The position numbers and the translations under genes are program-made. The notes under the pieces were generated by a model, which was not told the DNA's origin, made no database searches, and was given only the letters and a program-made list of their open reading frames with translations. A stretch of 64,000 nt of DNA from Bermanella sp036960565 (GTDB lineage Bacteria; Pseudomonadota; Gammaproteobacteria; Pseudomonadales; Oceanobacteraceae): positions 124,001 to 188,000 of the forward strand of contig JBALXQ010000002.1 of assembly GCA_036960565.1 (NCBI GenBank), given 5' to 3'. Positions 26,625-36,302 of this stretch are shown here, piece after piece; position 1 is the stretch's first letter; each line of letters starts with the position of its first letter.

Positions 26625-27422
26625 ATGTCGCTTAATCGCTTGCCAGTTATGGCGTTTATATTCTCCCTTATTTTCTTCGTTAGCACCGCTCAAGCCGAGC
26701 TGGAAGTGGGTTTGGGCATGTCGGCTGTGCATGTGCCTCACTATATTGGCAGTGATGAATCGGAAGATTTTTACTTGCCCTTTCCCTATTTACGTTACCG
26801 CAGTGAAAAATTCAGTATTGATCGGAACCTGATTCAGGGTAATTTGTGGCGCAGCGGTAATTGGAGCCTGGAAATTAGTATAGGGGGAGCCTTTAAAGTA
26901 GACAGTGATAAAAATGATGCTCGTAAAGGCATGAACGATTTAGACTTTATTATTGAGGCGGGGCCGGCGCTTCATTATTACTTTCAGGGCGATCGTACCC
27001 AAGAAAATGCCTTGTATATAGAGTTACCCCTACGAGGGGCTATGAGCACTGACTTTGCCCAGGCCAGCGATAGAGGCTATACATTTAACCCAAGAATGGT
27101 GTGGCGCAGGGGGTATTTCTTAGGCCAGTATGAAGTTCGTCCACAATTAACATTGGGAATACGCAGTGCCAATAGTCGTTACCATGACTACACCTATGGC
27201 GTGGATACCCAATATGTGACGGCACAGCGCAGCGAGTATAAGGCAGAGGGTGGTTATGGAGGCTTCCAACTGGGTTACAGTACCGCTGTTTTGTGGTCTG
27301 ACTGGTTAGTGGCGGGCTTTATGCGTTATGTGAATATCGACGGTGCAACTTTTAGTGACAGCCCCTTGGTTAGGCGTGAGAACAGCTTAGTCATAGGCAT
27401 GGCTAGCGCCTTTCTGTTTTAA
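26625..27422 (+). CDS. MipA/OmpV family outer membrane protein
   Basis: A beta-barrel protein with signal peptide MSLNRLPVMAFIFSLIFFVS then TAQA, followed by alternating strands (LEVGLGMSAVHVPHYIGSDE, FPYLRYRSEKFSID) and a final phenylalanine (SAFLF). The GSDES/PFPYLRY segment and ~265-residue size fit the MipA/OmpV family, whose members scaffold murein enzymes or act as general outer membrane proteins. The frame is also open from an ATG at 26610; I prefer 26625 because it gives a compact signal peptide, though the ribosome-binding site is weak in both cases. It is divergent from the TonB receptor. Confidence 0.87.
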   Translation: MSLNRLPVMAFIFSLIFFVSTAQAELEVGLGMSAVHVPHYIGSDESEDFYLPFPYLRYRSEKFSIDRNLIQGNLWRSGNWSLEISIGGAFKVDSDKNDARKGMNDLDFIIEAGPALHYYFQGDRTQENALYIELPLRGAMSTDFAQASDRGYTFNPRMVWRRGYFLGQYEVRPQLTLGIRSANSRYHDYTYGVDTQYVTAQRSEYKAEGGYGGFQLGYSTAVLWSDWLVAGFMRYVNIDGATFSDSPLVRRENSLVIGMASAFLF

Positions 27423-27760
27423 ATACCCTACCTGTTTAGGCCTTGTAATTGGGGTCTATAGTTTTCCATTCTTAGATTAAGTAAACACTTGTTCGCTTAA
27501 TCTTGCTCCAAAGGTTGACTTATTTTTGGGCAAAGGTAGCATGCAATGTTATCAAATTTCAGCTTTTTCAGCTTTTTCAGCGTTTTTTACCATATTTTTC
27601 CCAGAGTTTTAGGCTAATGTCCGTGGTTATTGAGCTATTCGGTGTACGTATGTACGCCATTTTGTAATAGAGGCCATTTGGCTTAGTTAGTGGTTACTCA
27701 AAATAACTTGGAGATATGGGAAAGTGACTGAAATAATGTGTTTTTTAAGAGGTATTACAT
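27423..27760. other. Regulatory interval upstream of the desaturase
   Basis: 338 bases with no gene. It contains an inverted repeat AGATTAAG/CTTAATCT (27474-27503), three direct copies of a CAGC/AGCTTTTT-type motif around 27571-27597, and the FabR-like palindrome at 27641-27658. It must hold the desaturase promoter. Confidence 0.6.
27641..27658. promoter_or_regulatory. FabR/DesT-like palindromic operator
   Basis: GGTGTACGTATGTACGCC is an 18-bp palindrome with seven of nine pairs matching. Its core GTAC..GTAC resembles what I recall of FabR operators (GCGTACA, two bases, TGTACGC). It lies about 100 bases upstream of a fatty acid desaturase and just before a -10-like TGTAAT at 27663, where a repressor of unsaturated fatty acid genes would be expected. 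Confidence 0.55.
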
Positions 27761-28939
27761 ATGTTTGAACAGGGTTTATTATCATTGGGCGGGTGGCAAA
27801 CATTGCTTTACACCTTGCTTTTAACTCATATTTCCATTGTCTGTGTCACTGTTTATCTACACCGTTGCATGGCCCATAGAGCCATGGATATGCACCCTGC
27901 ATTAGCTCATTTCTTTCGTTTTTGGACATGGCTGACCACTGCGACCATTACTAAAGAGTGGGTATCGGTGCACAGAAAGCATCACGCTAAATGTGAAACC
28001 GAAGATGATCCTCATTCACCTGTTGTTAAGGGCTTAAAAACGGTTTTATTGACTGGTGCTGAGCTTTATTACGAAGAAATTAGTAATAAGGAAACCATTA
28101 GCCGTTATAGCAAGGGCTGCCCGGATGACTGGCTGGAAAATAATCTATACCAAAAGTATAAGCTTCTGGGCATTTTTATCATGCTGGCGTTGAACCTAGT
28201 GTTGCTAGGGCCTATTGGTATTACCGTGTGGGCAGTACAGATGATTTGGATGCCTTTTCATGCTGCTGGCATTATAAACGGCATTGGTCATGCTATTGGC
28301 TATCGAAATTTTGAATGCCGTGACGCTTCACGCAACATTACGCCATTTGCAATCTGGATCGGCGGCGAAGAGCTTCATAATAACCATCATACCTATCCAA
28401 ACTCGGCCAAGTTATCGGTTAAGAAATGGGAGTTTGATATCGGCTGGATGTACATTCGTTGTTTTGAAATATTAGGTTTGGTTAAAAATGTTCGTCGTGG
28501 TCCTGTGGTACATGTAGATAAAAATAAATTGGAATTGGATTTTGATGCGGCTATGGCTGCGGCCAATAATCGCTTTCAAATAATGGCGAAATTTTATCAA
28601 AGCGTGATCAAGCCTGTGGTAGCAGAGCAAAAGCAACATGCTGATGAGAATGGCCAAGCGTTATTTAAACGTGCCAAACGTATTCTTGCTAAAGAAGACA
28701 GTTTGTTAAGTGACTCTTACCGTCAACAGCTCACTGAGCTCACCAATGCAGACGAAATAATGGAAACCATTTACCACATGAAGCAACAGCTCTTGCAGGT
28801 ATGGAAGAAACGGACTGCGAATAAAGATGAGTTGCTAAGCGCCATGGAAAGCTGGTGCAAAGAGGCCGAAGAAAGTGGTATTCGTGCACTGCATGATTTT
28901 GCACAAACTCTAAAGCAGTACAGTACTAAGATCGCGTAA
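27761..28939 (+). CDS. Membrane fatty acid (delta-9) desaturase
   Basis: 392 residues with hydrophobic helices and the three histidine boxes of the membrane-bound diiron desaturases: HRCMAH (about 34-39), HRKHH (about 71-75) and HNNHH (about 207-211). The surrounding residues (LTTATITKEW, CETEDDPHSP, GGEELHNNHHTYPNSAKLS) match Pseudomonas DesA/DesB-type enzymes that put a cis double bond into acyl chains of phospholipids or acyl-CoA. A helical, charged C-terminal extension (about 245-392) is also usual in that group. It is monocistronic and is followed by a strong terminator. A FabR-like palindrome lies upstream, which suggests control by the state of the fatty acid pool. Confidence 0.9.
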   Translation: MFEQGLLSLGGWQTLLYTLLLTHISIVCVTVYLHRCMAHRAMDMHPALAHFFRFWTWLTTATITKEWVSVHRKHHAKCETEDDPHSPVVKGLKTVLLTGAELYYEEISNKETISRYSKGCPDDWLENNLYQKYKLLGIFIMLALNLVLLGPIGITVWAVQMIWMPFHAAGIINGIGHAIGYRNFECRDASRNITPFAIWIGGEELHNNHHTYPNSAKLSVKKWEFDIGWMYIRCFEILGLVKNVRRGPVVHVDKNKLELDFDAAMAAANNRFQIMAKFYQSVIKPVVAEQKQHADENGQALFKRAKRILAKEDSLLSDSYRQQLTELTNADEIMETIYHMKQQLLQVWKKRTANKDELLSAMESWCKEAEESGIRALHDFAQTLKQYSTKIA

Positions 28940-29066
28940 CTCTGAATCTATAATCCAATGTGAAACTGGGTTGTCACAAGGAAGTGACATAGCTTTAAAA
29001 GGTGATGGTTATAAAGGAATGGTGTTTCAGAGGAAGCTTAAAGATAAGTACTATTGGAAAGTAAGG

Positions 29067-29111
29067 TGGCATATCCTGGTGAATTCATTACTAGGATATG
29101 CCATTTTTTTT
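29067..29111 (+). terminator. Rho-independent terminator downstream of desaturase
   Basis: TGGCATATCCT (29067-29077) pairs with AGGATATGCCA (29093-29103), 11 bp, followed by eight T. It is 128 bases after the desaturase stop and just before the stop of the opposing protease gene. Confidence 0.88.
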
Positions 29112-29120
29112 GCAGGTTTA

Positions 29121-31886
29121 TTACTGGCTGATACTGCCATCAAAACCTAGTAATAAAGCTTTCTGTTTATCACCTACCAAGTTTAACTTAATGTAATCAA
29201 CTAATTCCTGCTTAGTTAATAGCTCTACTTCTTTAGCCAGTTCTTCATAAGTATTGAACTTGTTATTGTCTATGTCGATATCTCGCCAAAAACGATTTGT
29301 TTTTTCTTTGAGGTTTAAAGGTTTCTTTATTAAGTTGCTAATAAGGCCCTGCTGATGGGCGCTATATTCTTCGTCGGGCATGTCTACAAGTGTCTGCACA
29401 AAGTCATTTATAAAGGTTTGAGTTTCTTTGAATAAAGTTTGTGACGGGGTTTTAGGTGATTGCACAATGAAGGCAAGGCCGCCTTGTTCTAGCATGGGAT
29501 AAGCCGTACCGAACACAATATATCCATGTTTGCGCTGGGTGCGCATTAGAGTGTAGTAGGGAGCCTTTATAATCTGTGCAATGAGTCCCATGGTTGCGCG
29601 TTCTTTGCTGCCTTGATCTTGTGCCTGAAAATACAAGGTCATAGCATTATCATCATGCTGAGCTACAACCGCTTTATGAGTCATTTGATGTGGTAGCTGT
29701 TTAACCTGCTTGCGATTAACCGTGACGGCTTCACTACTTTCTAATAAGCCATTTAACAAGCTGGCACTTTGCAATAGCTGACTTTTACTTATGTTGCCAT
29801 GGCCTAGAACCACAAGGTGAAGCTGTTTGAAAAAACGCTTTTTAATATTCAGTACATCTTCTTTTACAGAAGACTTAATTGCGTCCAGTAGTTGAGTTTC
29901 GCTATAGCTAGGTTGCATCAGAGTTTGATTCAATTGGGCTATGGTTCGCTCATAAGGCTTTTGTTTTAAGGCATTTTGATAAGCCCTAATGAGTTCTTGT
30001 TGGGTTTGTTGCCACTGTAGATCGGTGGGTTCAAAAGCCACCAATTCACTAATGACTTTTTTAAGAATCTCGTCTTGCTTGTCACGGTAACCATATAAAC
30101 GAATGCCGATACCGCGCATGTGACCATAGAGGCTATAGTGCTGGCCAGCCAGTGTTGCAGGATAACTAAAACTATTGAGGTGATCGTTTAACAAGTTTAC
30201 CCAAGCGTCCATTAAAACTTGATTGGAGGCGCTCAATTGCGGCAATGGCGAGCGTAAATTAATGTAGACGCTGCTTTGCGGCACAGTGAACTCAATGTCT
30301 TGCATATGCCAAACATCAAGCCCAGGCGTTTGTGATACTCGCTCTGGCTTTGTTTGTGCGCCACTTTCTAATAAAGAGACGTCCTGAGCGATAAATGGGT
30401 TAGCTCCAGGAAGATGCAGTGCTTTATTTAATTTGGCTTGTTGCCAGATTTTGACCAATTCACTGTTAAGTATTGAACGATTAAAAGGTGCGCCAAACCA
30501 TTTTTCATTTATTTTGCTTTCAACGGTTGGGGATACAAAGGTGCGCACTAAATTATCAGGCGTCAGCTTGTTTAAAAGTGATTGAATAAGTTGCGTATCA
30601 AACTCTTGCCACAGATATGGGCCGCGCAAGATATCTTTTACCGGGTACTCGTGCATGCTCATGCTAATCCCTTGAGCCAAGCCAGCAGGCTTTTGCCCCT
30701 GCTGAAAGGCAAACTGCATCTTAGCCAATTGCTGTAATTCATCAAACACCCATTGCTGCACGCCGTTCTTTTTTAATTCATGAATGTAAGCAAACAGTTG
30801 CTCACTAATTTCATCTATATGATTAAGCCCTTCCTCGGTCAGGCTAATGTTAACTTGAAAGGCGCCATTGTTATTAATTTTGCTGTGCATACCAGCGCTT
30901 AGTCCTTCGCCCCAGCCTTGTTTTTTAAGCCAGGCCAATAAGCTGCCTTCACCTTCATGTCCAAGAAAATGGCCAATATACTCAGTAGGTTTCTTTTGAT
31001 AAAAATCGATACTCTGATCAAACGGAAAGGTGAAACTTAACCTAAAGATGTCTTTGACTGGTTTAATTTGAATATCTAACGGCAGTGTTGGATAAAGGTT
31101 CTGTGGGTATTCGTCCAACTGTGTTTGGCTGTTTTCTATGGGGTTAAATAGAGGCTCAACCCATTTTTTAAGCGTGTCTAAATCTTCTTTACCGTAAACA
31201 GTAAGTGTCATTATATTTGCGCTGTAATAACGCTGGTAAAATGCCAATAGGTCATCACGGACTTTACTGTTTTCATTATCACTTAAGGTTTCAAGGTTGC
31301 CGGTGGCAAAATGGCTGGCGGGGTGATCAGTGTTTACTAGGGTTTTCATCACGTATTGAATACGACGATAATCATCCTTATATTTAGACTTATATTCACC
31401 ATTAACCGCTTCTTTTTCACGTTGAACATAGTCTTCTGTAAATAATGGCTCATGGAAGAAACGGCTAAAACGATCTAGCGCACCATGAAGTTTTTTGGCA
31501 TCAATTTCAAAAAAATAATTGGTATGTTCTTGCGCGGTAAAGGCATTGTGATAGCCGCCATGTTGACTAATAAATGCCTGGTATTCACCCGCAACCGGAT
31601 AAGTTTTGGTGCCCAGAAACAACATATGTTCAAGGAAATGAGCAAGGCCTGGGCGTAAGGCTGGGTCTTGCAAGCTGCCTGCATTAACATCCAGGCTCGC
31701 CGCCGCTTTATCGGCCTTGGGATCGCTTATCAATAGCACCCTTAAAGAATTATCTAGCTCTAGGTAACGATATTGCTTCTCATCATTGTCGCTAACGATG
31801 GGCTGGCTATTGAAAGTGCTTTTGAAAAAACTAAAGACAATCGCCAATAAAATGGCAAGAAAAAACGTGCGATTGCGAGAGGGCAT
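29121..31886 (-). CDS. Pitrilysin/insulysin-like zinc protease (M16A)
   Basis: 921 residues with an N-terminal signal or anchor helix (FFLAILLAIVFSFFKS). The inverted zinc motif HFLEH is at H83, E86 and H87, and the third ligand is E164 in VNGEY, 77 residues after H87 as in E. coli protease III. The later M16 domains and the R/Y substrate-binding part (GLIAQIIKAPYYTLMRTQ) are present, so the enzyme looks complete and active. Family members degrade small peptides in the periplasm or outside the cell. PtrA of E. coli is 962 residues. It sits alone on the minus strand; the next gene upstream encodes an unknown 88-residue protein. Confidence 0.92.
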   Translation of the reverse strand: MPSRNRTFFLAILLAIVFSFFKSTFNSQPIVSDNDEKQYRYLELDNSLRVLLISDPKADKAAASLDVNAGSLQDPALRPGLAHFLEHMLFLGTKTYPVAGEYQAFISQHGGYHNAFTAQEHTNYFFEIDAKKLHGALDRFSRFFHEPLFTEDYVQREKEAVNGEYKSKYKDDYRRIQYVMKTLVNTDHPASHFATGNLETLSDNENSKVRDDLLAFYQRYYSANIMTLTVYGKEDLDTLKKWVEPLFNPIENSQTQLDEYPQNLYPTLPLDIQIKPVKDIFRLSFTFPFDQSIDFYQKKPTEYIGHFLGHEGEGSLLAWLKKQGWGEGLSAGMHSKINNNGAFQVNISLTEEGLNHIDEISEQLFAYIHELKKNGVQQWVFDELQQLAKMQFAFQQGQKPAGLAQGISMSMHEYPVKDILRGPYLWQEFDTQLIQSLLNKLTPDNLVRTFVSPTVESKINEKWFGAPFNRSILNSELVKIWQQAKLNKALHLPGANPFIAQDVSLLESGAQTKPERVSQTPGLDVWHMQDIEFTVPQSSVYINLRSPLPQLSASNQVLMDAWVNLLNDHLNSFSYPATLAGQHYSLYGHMRGIGIRLYGYRDKQDEILKKVISELVAFEPTDLQWQQTQQELIRAYQNALKQKPYERTIAQLNQTLMQPSYSETQLLDAIKSSVKEDVLNIKKRFFKQLHLVVLGHGNISKSQLLQSASLLNGLLESSEAVTVNRKQVKQLPHQMTHKAVVAQHDDNAMTLYFQAQDQGSKERATMGLIAQIIKAPYYTLMRTQRKHGYIVFGTAYPMLEQGGLAFIVQSPKTPSQTLFKETQTFINDFVQTLVDMPDEEYSAHQQGLISNLIKKPLNLKEKTNRFWRDIDIDNNKFNTYEELAKEVELLTKQELVDYIKLNLVGDKQKALLLGFDGSISQ

Positions 31887-31937
31887 GAAGGATCCTTAAT
31901 AGCTGACAGCTTTTATTATTATGAGGGGCTCTTTAGC

Positions 31938-32204
31938 CTATGATTGCGGACTGATAAGACTTTGCTGAGCTAAAGCAATTAATTGTTCTTTTTCTAAATC
32001 TTTGCCTTTGGCAACAAACTCAAGAGCTGTTTTATATTGATCAAGGCGCTCAAACATAACGGCATATTCCTTGTTAAAGGCTTTGTCTATGGCGTTGTAC
32101 ACTGCTTCGGTGGTGAGTTCATTCACTTTACCAATATCCGCTTGTTCTTTTAGTGCCTTGATGGTGGCTTTGGCAATCTTGTTGTAAGCTTTTTGTTTGT
32201 TCAA
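31938..32204 (-). CDS. Small hypothetical protein, likely TTG start
   Basis: An 88-residue soluble, lysine-rich and mostly helical protein (NKIAKATIKALKEQ, EAVYNAIDKAFNKEY, LDQYKTALEFVAKGKDL). The first codon is TTG at 32204: no in-frame ATG exists before residue 50, and an in-frame stop lies about 40 bases upstream. The composition and even coverage argue for a real gene, but I do not recognise the family. It sits between an REC-GGDEF gene and the M16 protease on the same strand (51 bases from the protease start). Confidence 0.6.
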   Translation of the reverse strand: MNKQKAYNKIAKATIKALKEQADIGKVNELTTEAVYNAIDKAFNKEYAVMFERLDQYKTALEFVAKGKDLEKEQLIALAQQSLISPQS

Positions 32205-32291
32205 GTGTAGGACTCTAAATAGGCTAAAAAATTCAGCGTTATTCTACCTGAATTCGCCAAGATGGACGAGGTGATTAACTTTTATGAAAGG

Positions 32292-33191
32292 TTAGGCAAT
32301 TTGGGTTTGATTACGCCCAGCGTCTTTGGCTTTATAAAGAGCTACATCGGCTCGTTTTAAAATGGCCTCAACTTTTTCATTCTCAAGGCCAGTGGCAACG
32401 CCAAGACTCACGCTAATGAAGAGTTCAGAATCTTCTGAGGCCAGAATTGATTCCTGGCTAACAGCGATACGAATTCGTTCGGCTACATCTCGAGCGCCTT
32501 CACGGTTAGTATCTGGCAAGCATATAACAAACTCTTCCCCTCCATAGCGACAGCATAAATCGACGCTACGTAAATGCTCTTTTAGCAATTTGGCCAAGAT
32601 AATAAGCACGGTATCGCCTACTAAATGGCCAAATTGGTCATTTACCTTCTTGAAAAAGTCGATATCCAGCATGACAAATGAAAGCGGGCTTTTGAGCCGT
32701 TGACTGCGATCTAATTCACGATCAGATAATTCATAAAAGTGACGTCGGTTTAGCAGTTCTGTAAGAGGGTCGGTGGTGGCCCAGCGTTCTAGTAGATCCT
32801 GACGCTCCTTTTCCCTTAATGCAGTTCTAACGCGTGCCAATAACACCAATAAACTATAAGGCTTAATGATGTAGTCAAAGGCCCCCATGTCGAGTCCTTC
32901 TGCTACATTTTGTTCGTCGGCGTTGGCGGTCACCAGGATGACAGGAATGTTCATGGTTTGAGGGCTGCCTTTTAGCTGGGCCAATACTTCTAGCCCGCTC
33001 ATGATAGGCATCATCACATCAAGTAAGATAAGGTCGATTTCAAGCTCAGGATCATCTTGAGAGGTATGTAAAATTTCAAAGGTTTCTTTACCAGACAGGC
33101 ACTTAACGATTTCATAGCCTTCATCCGTGAGGTGAATACTTAAAATCTCCACATTGGCTGGAATGTCGTCAACCACTAGTATTCGTGCCAT
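32292..33191 (-). CDS. Response regulator diguanylate cyclase (REC-GGDEF)
   Basis: 299 residues. An N-terminal receiver with the acidic pair VVDD, phospho-acceptor D58 in LLDVMMP and KP at 110-111, then a GGDEF domain with GGEEF at 217-221 and the RxxD inhibitory site RSVD at 208-211. It makes the second messenger c-di-GMP from two GTP when phosphorylated, with product inhibition, as in PleD/WspR-type enzymes. It is divergent from the hybrid histidine kinase at 33291 (99-base gap), a possible cognate kinase, though that kinase ends in its own receiver and has no Hpt domain. All active-site residues I can check are intact. Confidence 0.93.
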   Translation of the reverse strand: MARILVVDDIPANVEILSIHLTDEGYEIVKCLSGKETFEILHTSQDDPELEIDLILLDVMMPIMSGLEVLAQLKGSPQTMNIPVILVTANADEQNVAEGLDMGAFDYIIKPYSLLVLLARVRTALREKERQDLLERWATTDPLTELLNRRHFYELSDRELDRSQRLKSPLSFVMLDIDFFKKVNDQFGHLVGDTVLIILAKLLKEHLRSVDLCCRYGGEEFVICLPDTNREGARDVAERIRIAVSQESILASEDSELFISVSLGVATGLENEKVEAILKRADVALYKAKDAGRNQTQIA

Positions 33192-33290
33192 AGCCCTTCA
33201 ATATCGATCCTATTTTAAATAACTATAGACCAGCTGGCGGCGTTATGGGTAAGGCTGTCTATACTGGAATATGTAAGTACTGAGGGTTGT

Positions 33291-35294
33291 ATGAAGTTTA
33301 TTCTGATCTTTTTGTGGCTATGTTGTTGCCCAAGTTATGGTTACTCGGTGATCGAAGTGCAAAGCGCTACTGGCTTTTCTTGGATTTGGCTGGGCGTATG
33401 CTTACTTGTGTTCGCTTTATTGATTGGGCTTGCTTATTTATGGCACGTCAATCGTTACCTGCGACGATCGCAACTGAAATTGAATGTGTTGTGGCAGCAT
33501 GTGCCCGATGTGCTCACGGAAGTTAACGATAAGGGCACCATTTGTGCTTTGAATCAAGGTTTAAGCAAAGAACTTCCTGTTGAAAAGTTAATAGGTAGTA
33601 GTAGCTATGATTACTTAAATGAGGCTGATCAAAAACTTTTCAAACGACACCTTAATAGTGTTCTTAGCAGTGGCAAGGAGAGTGAGTACCAACTGCAGGT
33701 TAAGTTGCCTGGTGGTATCAAGTACCTCAACAATCATATTGTTCCTTTGGAATATGACGGCTCTGAGCCTAGGGCACTGGTAATAACAACTGATATATCT
33801 CACCATAAAGAAGCGCAGAAAATTTTGCAGCAGGCCACCAAACAGGCGGAAGAAAGTGCAATGTCTAAAGCACGTTTTTTAGCCAATATGAGTCATGAAA
33901 TTCGCACACCGCTTACTGGCATCATGGGGATGGTGGGCTTAATAGAAGAGCTGGCCCAGGGAGAGGAGTTAACACAATATGTTCAATCCTTAACCAGTAG
34001 TGTTCAGCATTTAATGCACATCGTAAATGATATTTTAGACTTGTCTAAATCGGATGCTGGTCATATAGAGCTGGATGAATCAGAAACCAGTTTGTGGCAT
34101 ATATTGGATGATCTGGAGGCTCTTTATTTACCGCAAGCTCTGCAAAAACACATCCGTTTACAGGTGTCCTTCGTTTCTAATGTGCCAAGAAAGGTGGTGG
34201 TTGACGCCTTTCGCTTGCGTCAGGTTCTTTATAATCTCATGAGTAATGCGGTGAAATTCACCGAGCAAGGCAGTATTCATATTACAGTGACTACCCAAAA
34301 GGTTGGTGAAAAAAACCTGCTCAAGTTCTCTATTAAAGACTCAGGCATCGGTATTAAGCCCAGTAAACAGTCCCTTATTTTTGATGTATTCCGCCAGGCC
34401 CAGGCGAATATTTCCAAGAGTCATGGAGGAACGGGCCTAGGCTTATCAATATGCCGAAATTTGGTCGAGATGATGGGGGGCGTGATATCAGTTGAAAGTG
34501 ATGAAGGGAAGGGGGCCGAATTTTGGTTTACCTTGCCGTTAAAAACCATCACAGATAAGACAATTCTGTCTAAGATAAGCGAAAAAGGTGTTTATATAGC
34601 CATTGAGAATGCTAATAAAAATCAGTGGTTCCATAGCTTTTTTCAGGCCCTTAATATACCGGTTCATCACTACGAAGAATCACTAAAAATTCCGGATAAA
34701 TGTTTGCTGGTGAGTGATTGTATGAAAAGTACTCAGGCAAGCTGGATGTGGTGGCTGGGTGCCGACTATGATCTGGATTTAGTGCAGGGGGTGCATTTGA
34801 TCGAGCCTTATCGCCGCGAGGCATTGTGTAACCGCTTACTGGATTATGAGCAGCAATTACTGGGGAGAGTGGCGGATATGGCTAGACAGGATGAAGGCAC
34901 TTTCCTAGGGAAATTATTGTTAGTGGAGGACAACCTAACCAATCAACTGGTAATGCGTAAAACCCTAGAAAAAATGGGCTATGAGGTGAGTATTGCCTGT
35001 AATGGTTTGGAAGGCGTTCAAGCTTACGAGAACGGTAACTATTTGGGCATTATAATGGATATTCAAATGCCGGTTATGGATGGCATTGAGGCCACCGTTA
35101 AAATACGCCGTCTGGGCGGTCGTTATGTGCCTATTATCGCCCTGACCGCAAACACTCAAACTGAAATAGAAGAAGCCTGTTTTGCTGCTGGAATGGATGC
35201 TTTTTTAACCAAACCGGTCAACCGTTTACAGTTGCAAAATACCTTGGAAACGGTTCTAGGGAATGAGCAACAGCAACGGCAAAGCAGCGCCTAG
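33291..35294 (+). CDS. Hybrid sensor histidine kinase (PAS-HisKA-HATPase-REC)
   Basis: 667 residues: a hydrophobic N-terminus with a signal-like segment (about 1-18) and a membrane helix (about 29-51), a PAS domain (about 65-170), HisKA with H202 in FLANMSHEIRTPLTG, an HATPase domain with N, G1 (DSGIGIKP) and G2 (GGTGLGLSI) boxes, a divergent linker (about 430-540) and a C-terminal receiver with D590 in IIMDIQMP and K in TKPVN. The linker may be a degenerate receiver. There is no Hpt domain, so phosphotransfer to a separate Hpt or regulator is needed. It sits head-to-head with a REC-GGDEF gene, suggesting a link to c-di-GMP control. Confidence 0.92.
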   Translation: MKFILIFLWLCCCPSYGYSVIEVQSATGFSWIWLGVCLLVFALLIGLAYLWHVNRYLRRSQLKLNVLWQHVPDVLTEVNDKGTICALNQGLSKELPVEKLIGSSSYDYLNEADQKLFKRHLNSVLSSGKESEYQLQVKLPGGIKYLNNHIVPLEYDGSEPRALVITTDISHHKEAQKILQQATKQAEESAMSKARFLANMSHEIRTPLTGIMGMVGLIEELAQGEELTQYVQSLTSSVQHLMHIVNDILDLSKSDAGHIELDESETSLWHILDDLEALYLPQALQKHIRLQVSFVSNVPRKVVVDAFRLRQVLYNLMSNAVKFTEQGSIHITVTTQKVGEKNLLKFSIKDSGIGIKPSKQSLIFDVFRQAQANISKSHGGTGLGLSICRNLVEMMGGVISVESDEGKGAEFWFTLPLKTITDKTILSKISEKGVYIAIENANKNQWFHSFFQALNIPVHHYEESLKIPDKCLLVSDCMKSTQASWMWWLGADYDLDLVQGVHLIEPYRREALCNRLLDYEQQLLGRVADMARQDEGTFLGKLLLVEDNLTNQLVMRKTLEKMGYEVSIACNGLEGVQAYENGNYLGIIMDIQMPVMDGIEATVKIRRLGGRYVPIIALTANTQTEIEEACFAAGMDAFLTKPVNRLQLQNTLETVLGNEQQQRQSSA

Positions 35295-35308
35295 AGCAGG
35301 CTGAAACG

Positions 35309-35689
35309 CTATAGCAGAGGCCCAAATGGCAAATATTTATTGTCACTGTGGGCCTTTACCCACTGTACTAATTCCTTGTTTATGCCTGCCTGCTTTCTTA
35401 AAGCTTTAAAAAGTGCGATCACGGGGGACTTTTCGGCCAAATTCCAGTTTTGCTTATCTTCTACCAAAGTTAATAAGCGAATTAAATCAACCAGTTGAGT
35501 TTGCTCAAGGTTTTGTGCAGTTTGAGCCCAAATCTTGTTGTCAGTGTGTGCTAATGGCTGAATCCAATTCAATTCTGCGGTAAGCTGAGTATCTTCGTTG
35601 AACTGAGTGGCTAGAGTTAATAGCTTCTCAAGAGAAACCTTATCAATATTGGTTGGAGCTTGCACCGGTTGCCATGAATCGACGGACAT
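35309..35689 (-). CDS. Hypothetical protein
   Basis: 126 residues, soluble, helical, with no signal peptide, cysteine motif or known domain that I recognise. Segments such as LEKLLTLATQFNEDTQL and DLIRLLTLVEDKQNWNLAEKSPV suggest a helical bundle. It ends convergently 15 bases from the hybrid kinase gene. An AGGA lies ten bases upstream of the ATG. The composition and start context support a real gene. Confidence 0.6.
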   Translation of the reverse strand: MSVDSWQPVQAPTNIDKVSLEKLLTLATQFNEDTQLTAELNWIQPLAHTDNKIWAQTAQNLEQTQLVDLIRLLTLVEDKQNWNLAEKSPVIALFKALRKQAGINKELVQWVKAHSDNKYLPFGPLL

Positions 35690-35826
35690 AGGAAAGGAGT
35701 CCTAAATAAAAAGTGTGAGTTATTAGCCCGCATTGTCCCATAAGCGTGGAATGATAAAAACCTGTGTTTTTGTGAGGCTATAAAGGTACTTATCCTGTGG
35801 ATTTGTTAATACGAGCTTTAGTTTAA

Positions 35827-36282
35827 ATGATGGCCCTTTTACGATATTACCAAGGCGCTTTTATTTTTTATTCCGGTCTTGGTCAGTCTCATGTGAGGCT
35901 TCATGACTATGGCGTTTTGTGCTTAAGACGAGCTGCAGATAAGGGTCACAAAGACGCATTAATGCTTATTGGAATGCGCCTTAAATATCGTGGTGTAAAT
36001 CGCCACCACAAGATGACGGGTATTAAGTATCTGCGCGAATCAGCCAAATTGGGATCAGTGCAATCACAATTTATGCTGGCAGAGGCTTTAACAGATGAAT
36101 CTTTAGCGATTGGTAATTTCGATGAAGAAGAGATACAAAATTTATATGAAAGCGCCGCCCACCAAGGCCATAAGATGGCAGCCCTGCGTTTAAGCAAGGC
36201 TTACGATCAGGGGTTGTGGGGCTTAAGCATTAACCAGAAAAAAGCAGAATATTGGTCGCAACAGTTTTTTAGCGAACAATAA
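35827..36282 (+). CDS. Sel1-like repeat protein
   Basis: 151 residues with about three Sel1-type (TPR-like) repeats of ~36 residues: LCLRRAADKGHKDALMLIG, KYLRESAKLGSVQSQFMLAE and LYESAAHQGHKMAALRLSKA. Sel1 repeats form helical solenoids that mediate protein contacts, often in envelope stress or signalling. No clear signal peptide. It precedes the acyltransferase at 36303 by 20 bases and the 84-residue membrane protein after it, so the three are likely one operon. Partner unknown. Confidence 0.8.
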   Translation: MMALLRYYQGAFIFYSGLGQSHVRLHDYGVLCLRRAADKGHKDALMLIGMRLKYRGVNRHHKMTGIKYLRESAKLGSVQSQFMLAEALTDESLAIGNFDEEEIQNLYESAAHQGHKMAALRLSKAYDQGLWGLSINQKKAEYWSQQFFSEQ

Positions 36283-36302
36283 AATAAAGAGTTAGTAAAA
36301 GT

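Noticed and set aside
27474..27503. Inverted repeat as terminator of the MipA/OmpV gene
   Set aside because: AGATTAAG/CTTAATCT can pair, but the loop is long, there is no T-run, and GC content is low.
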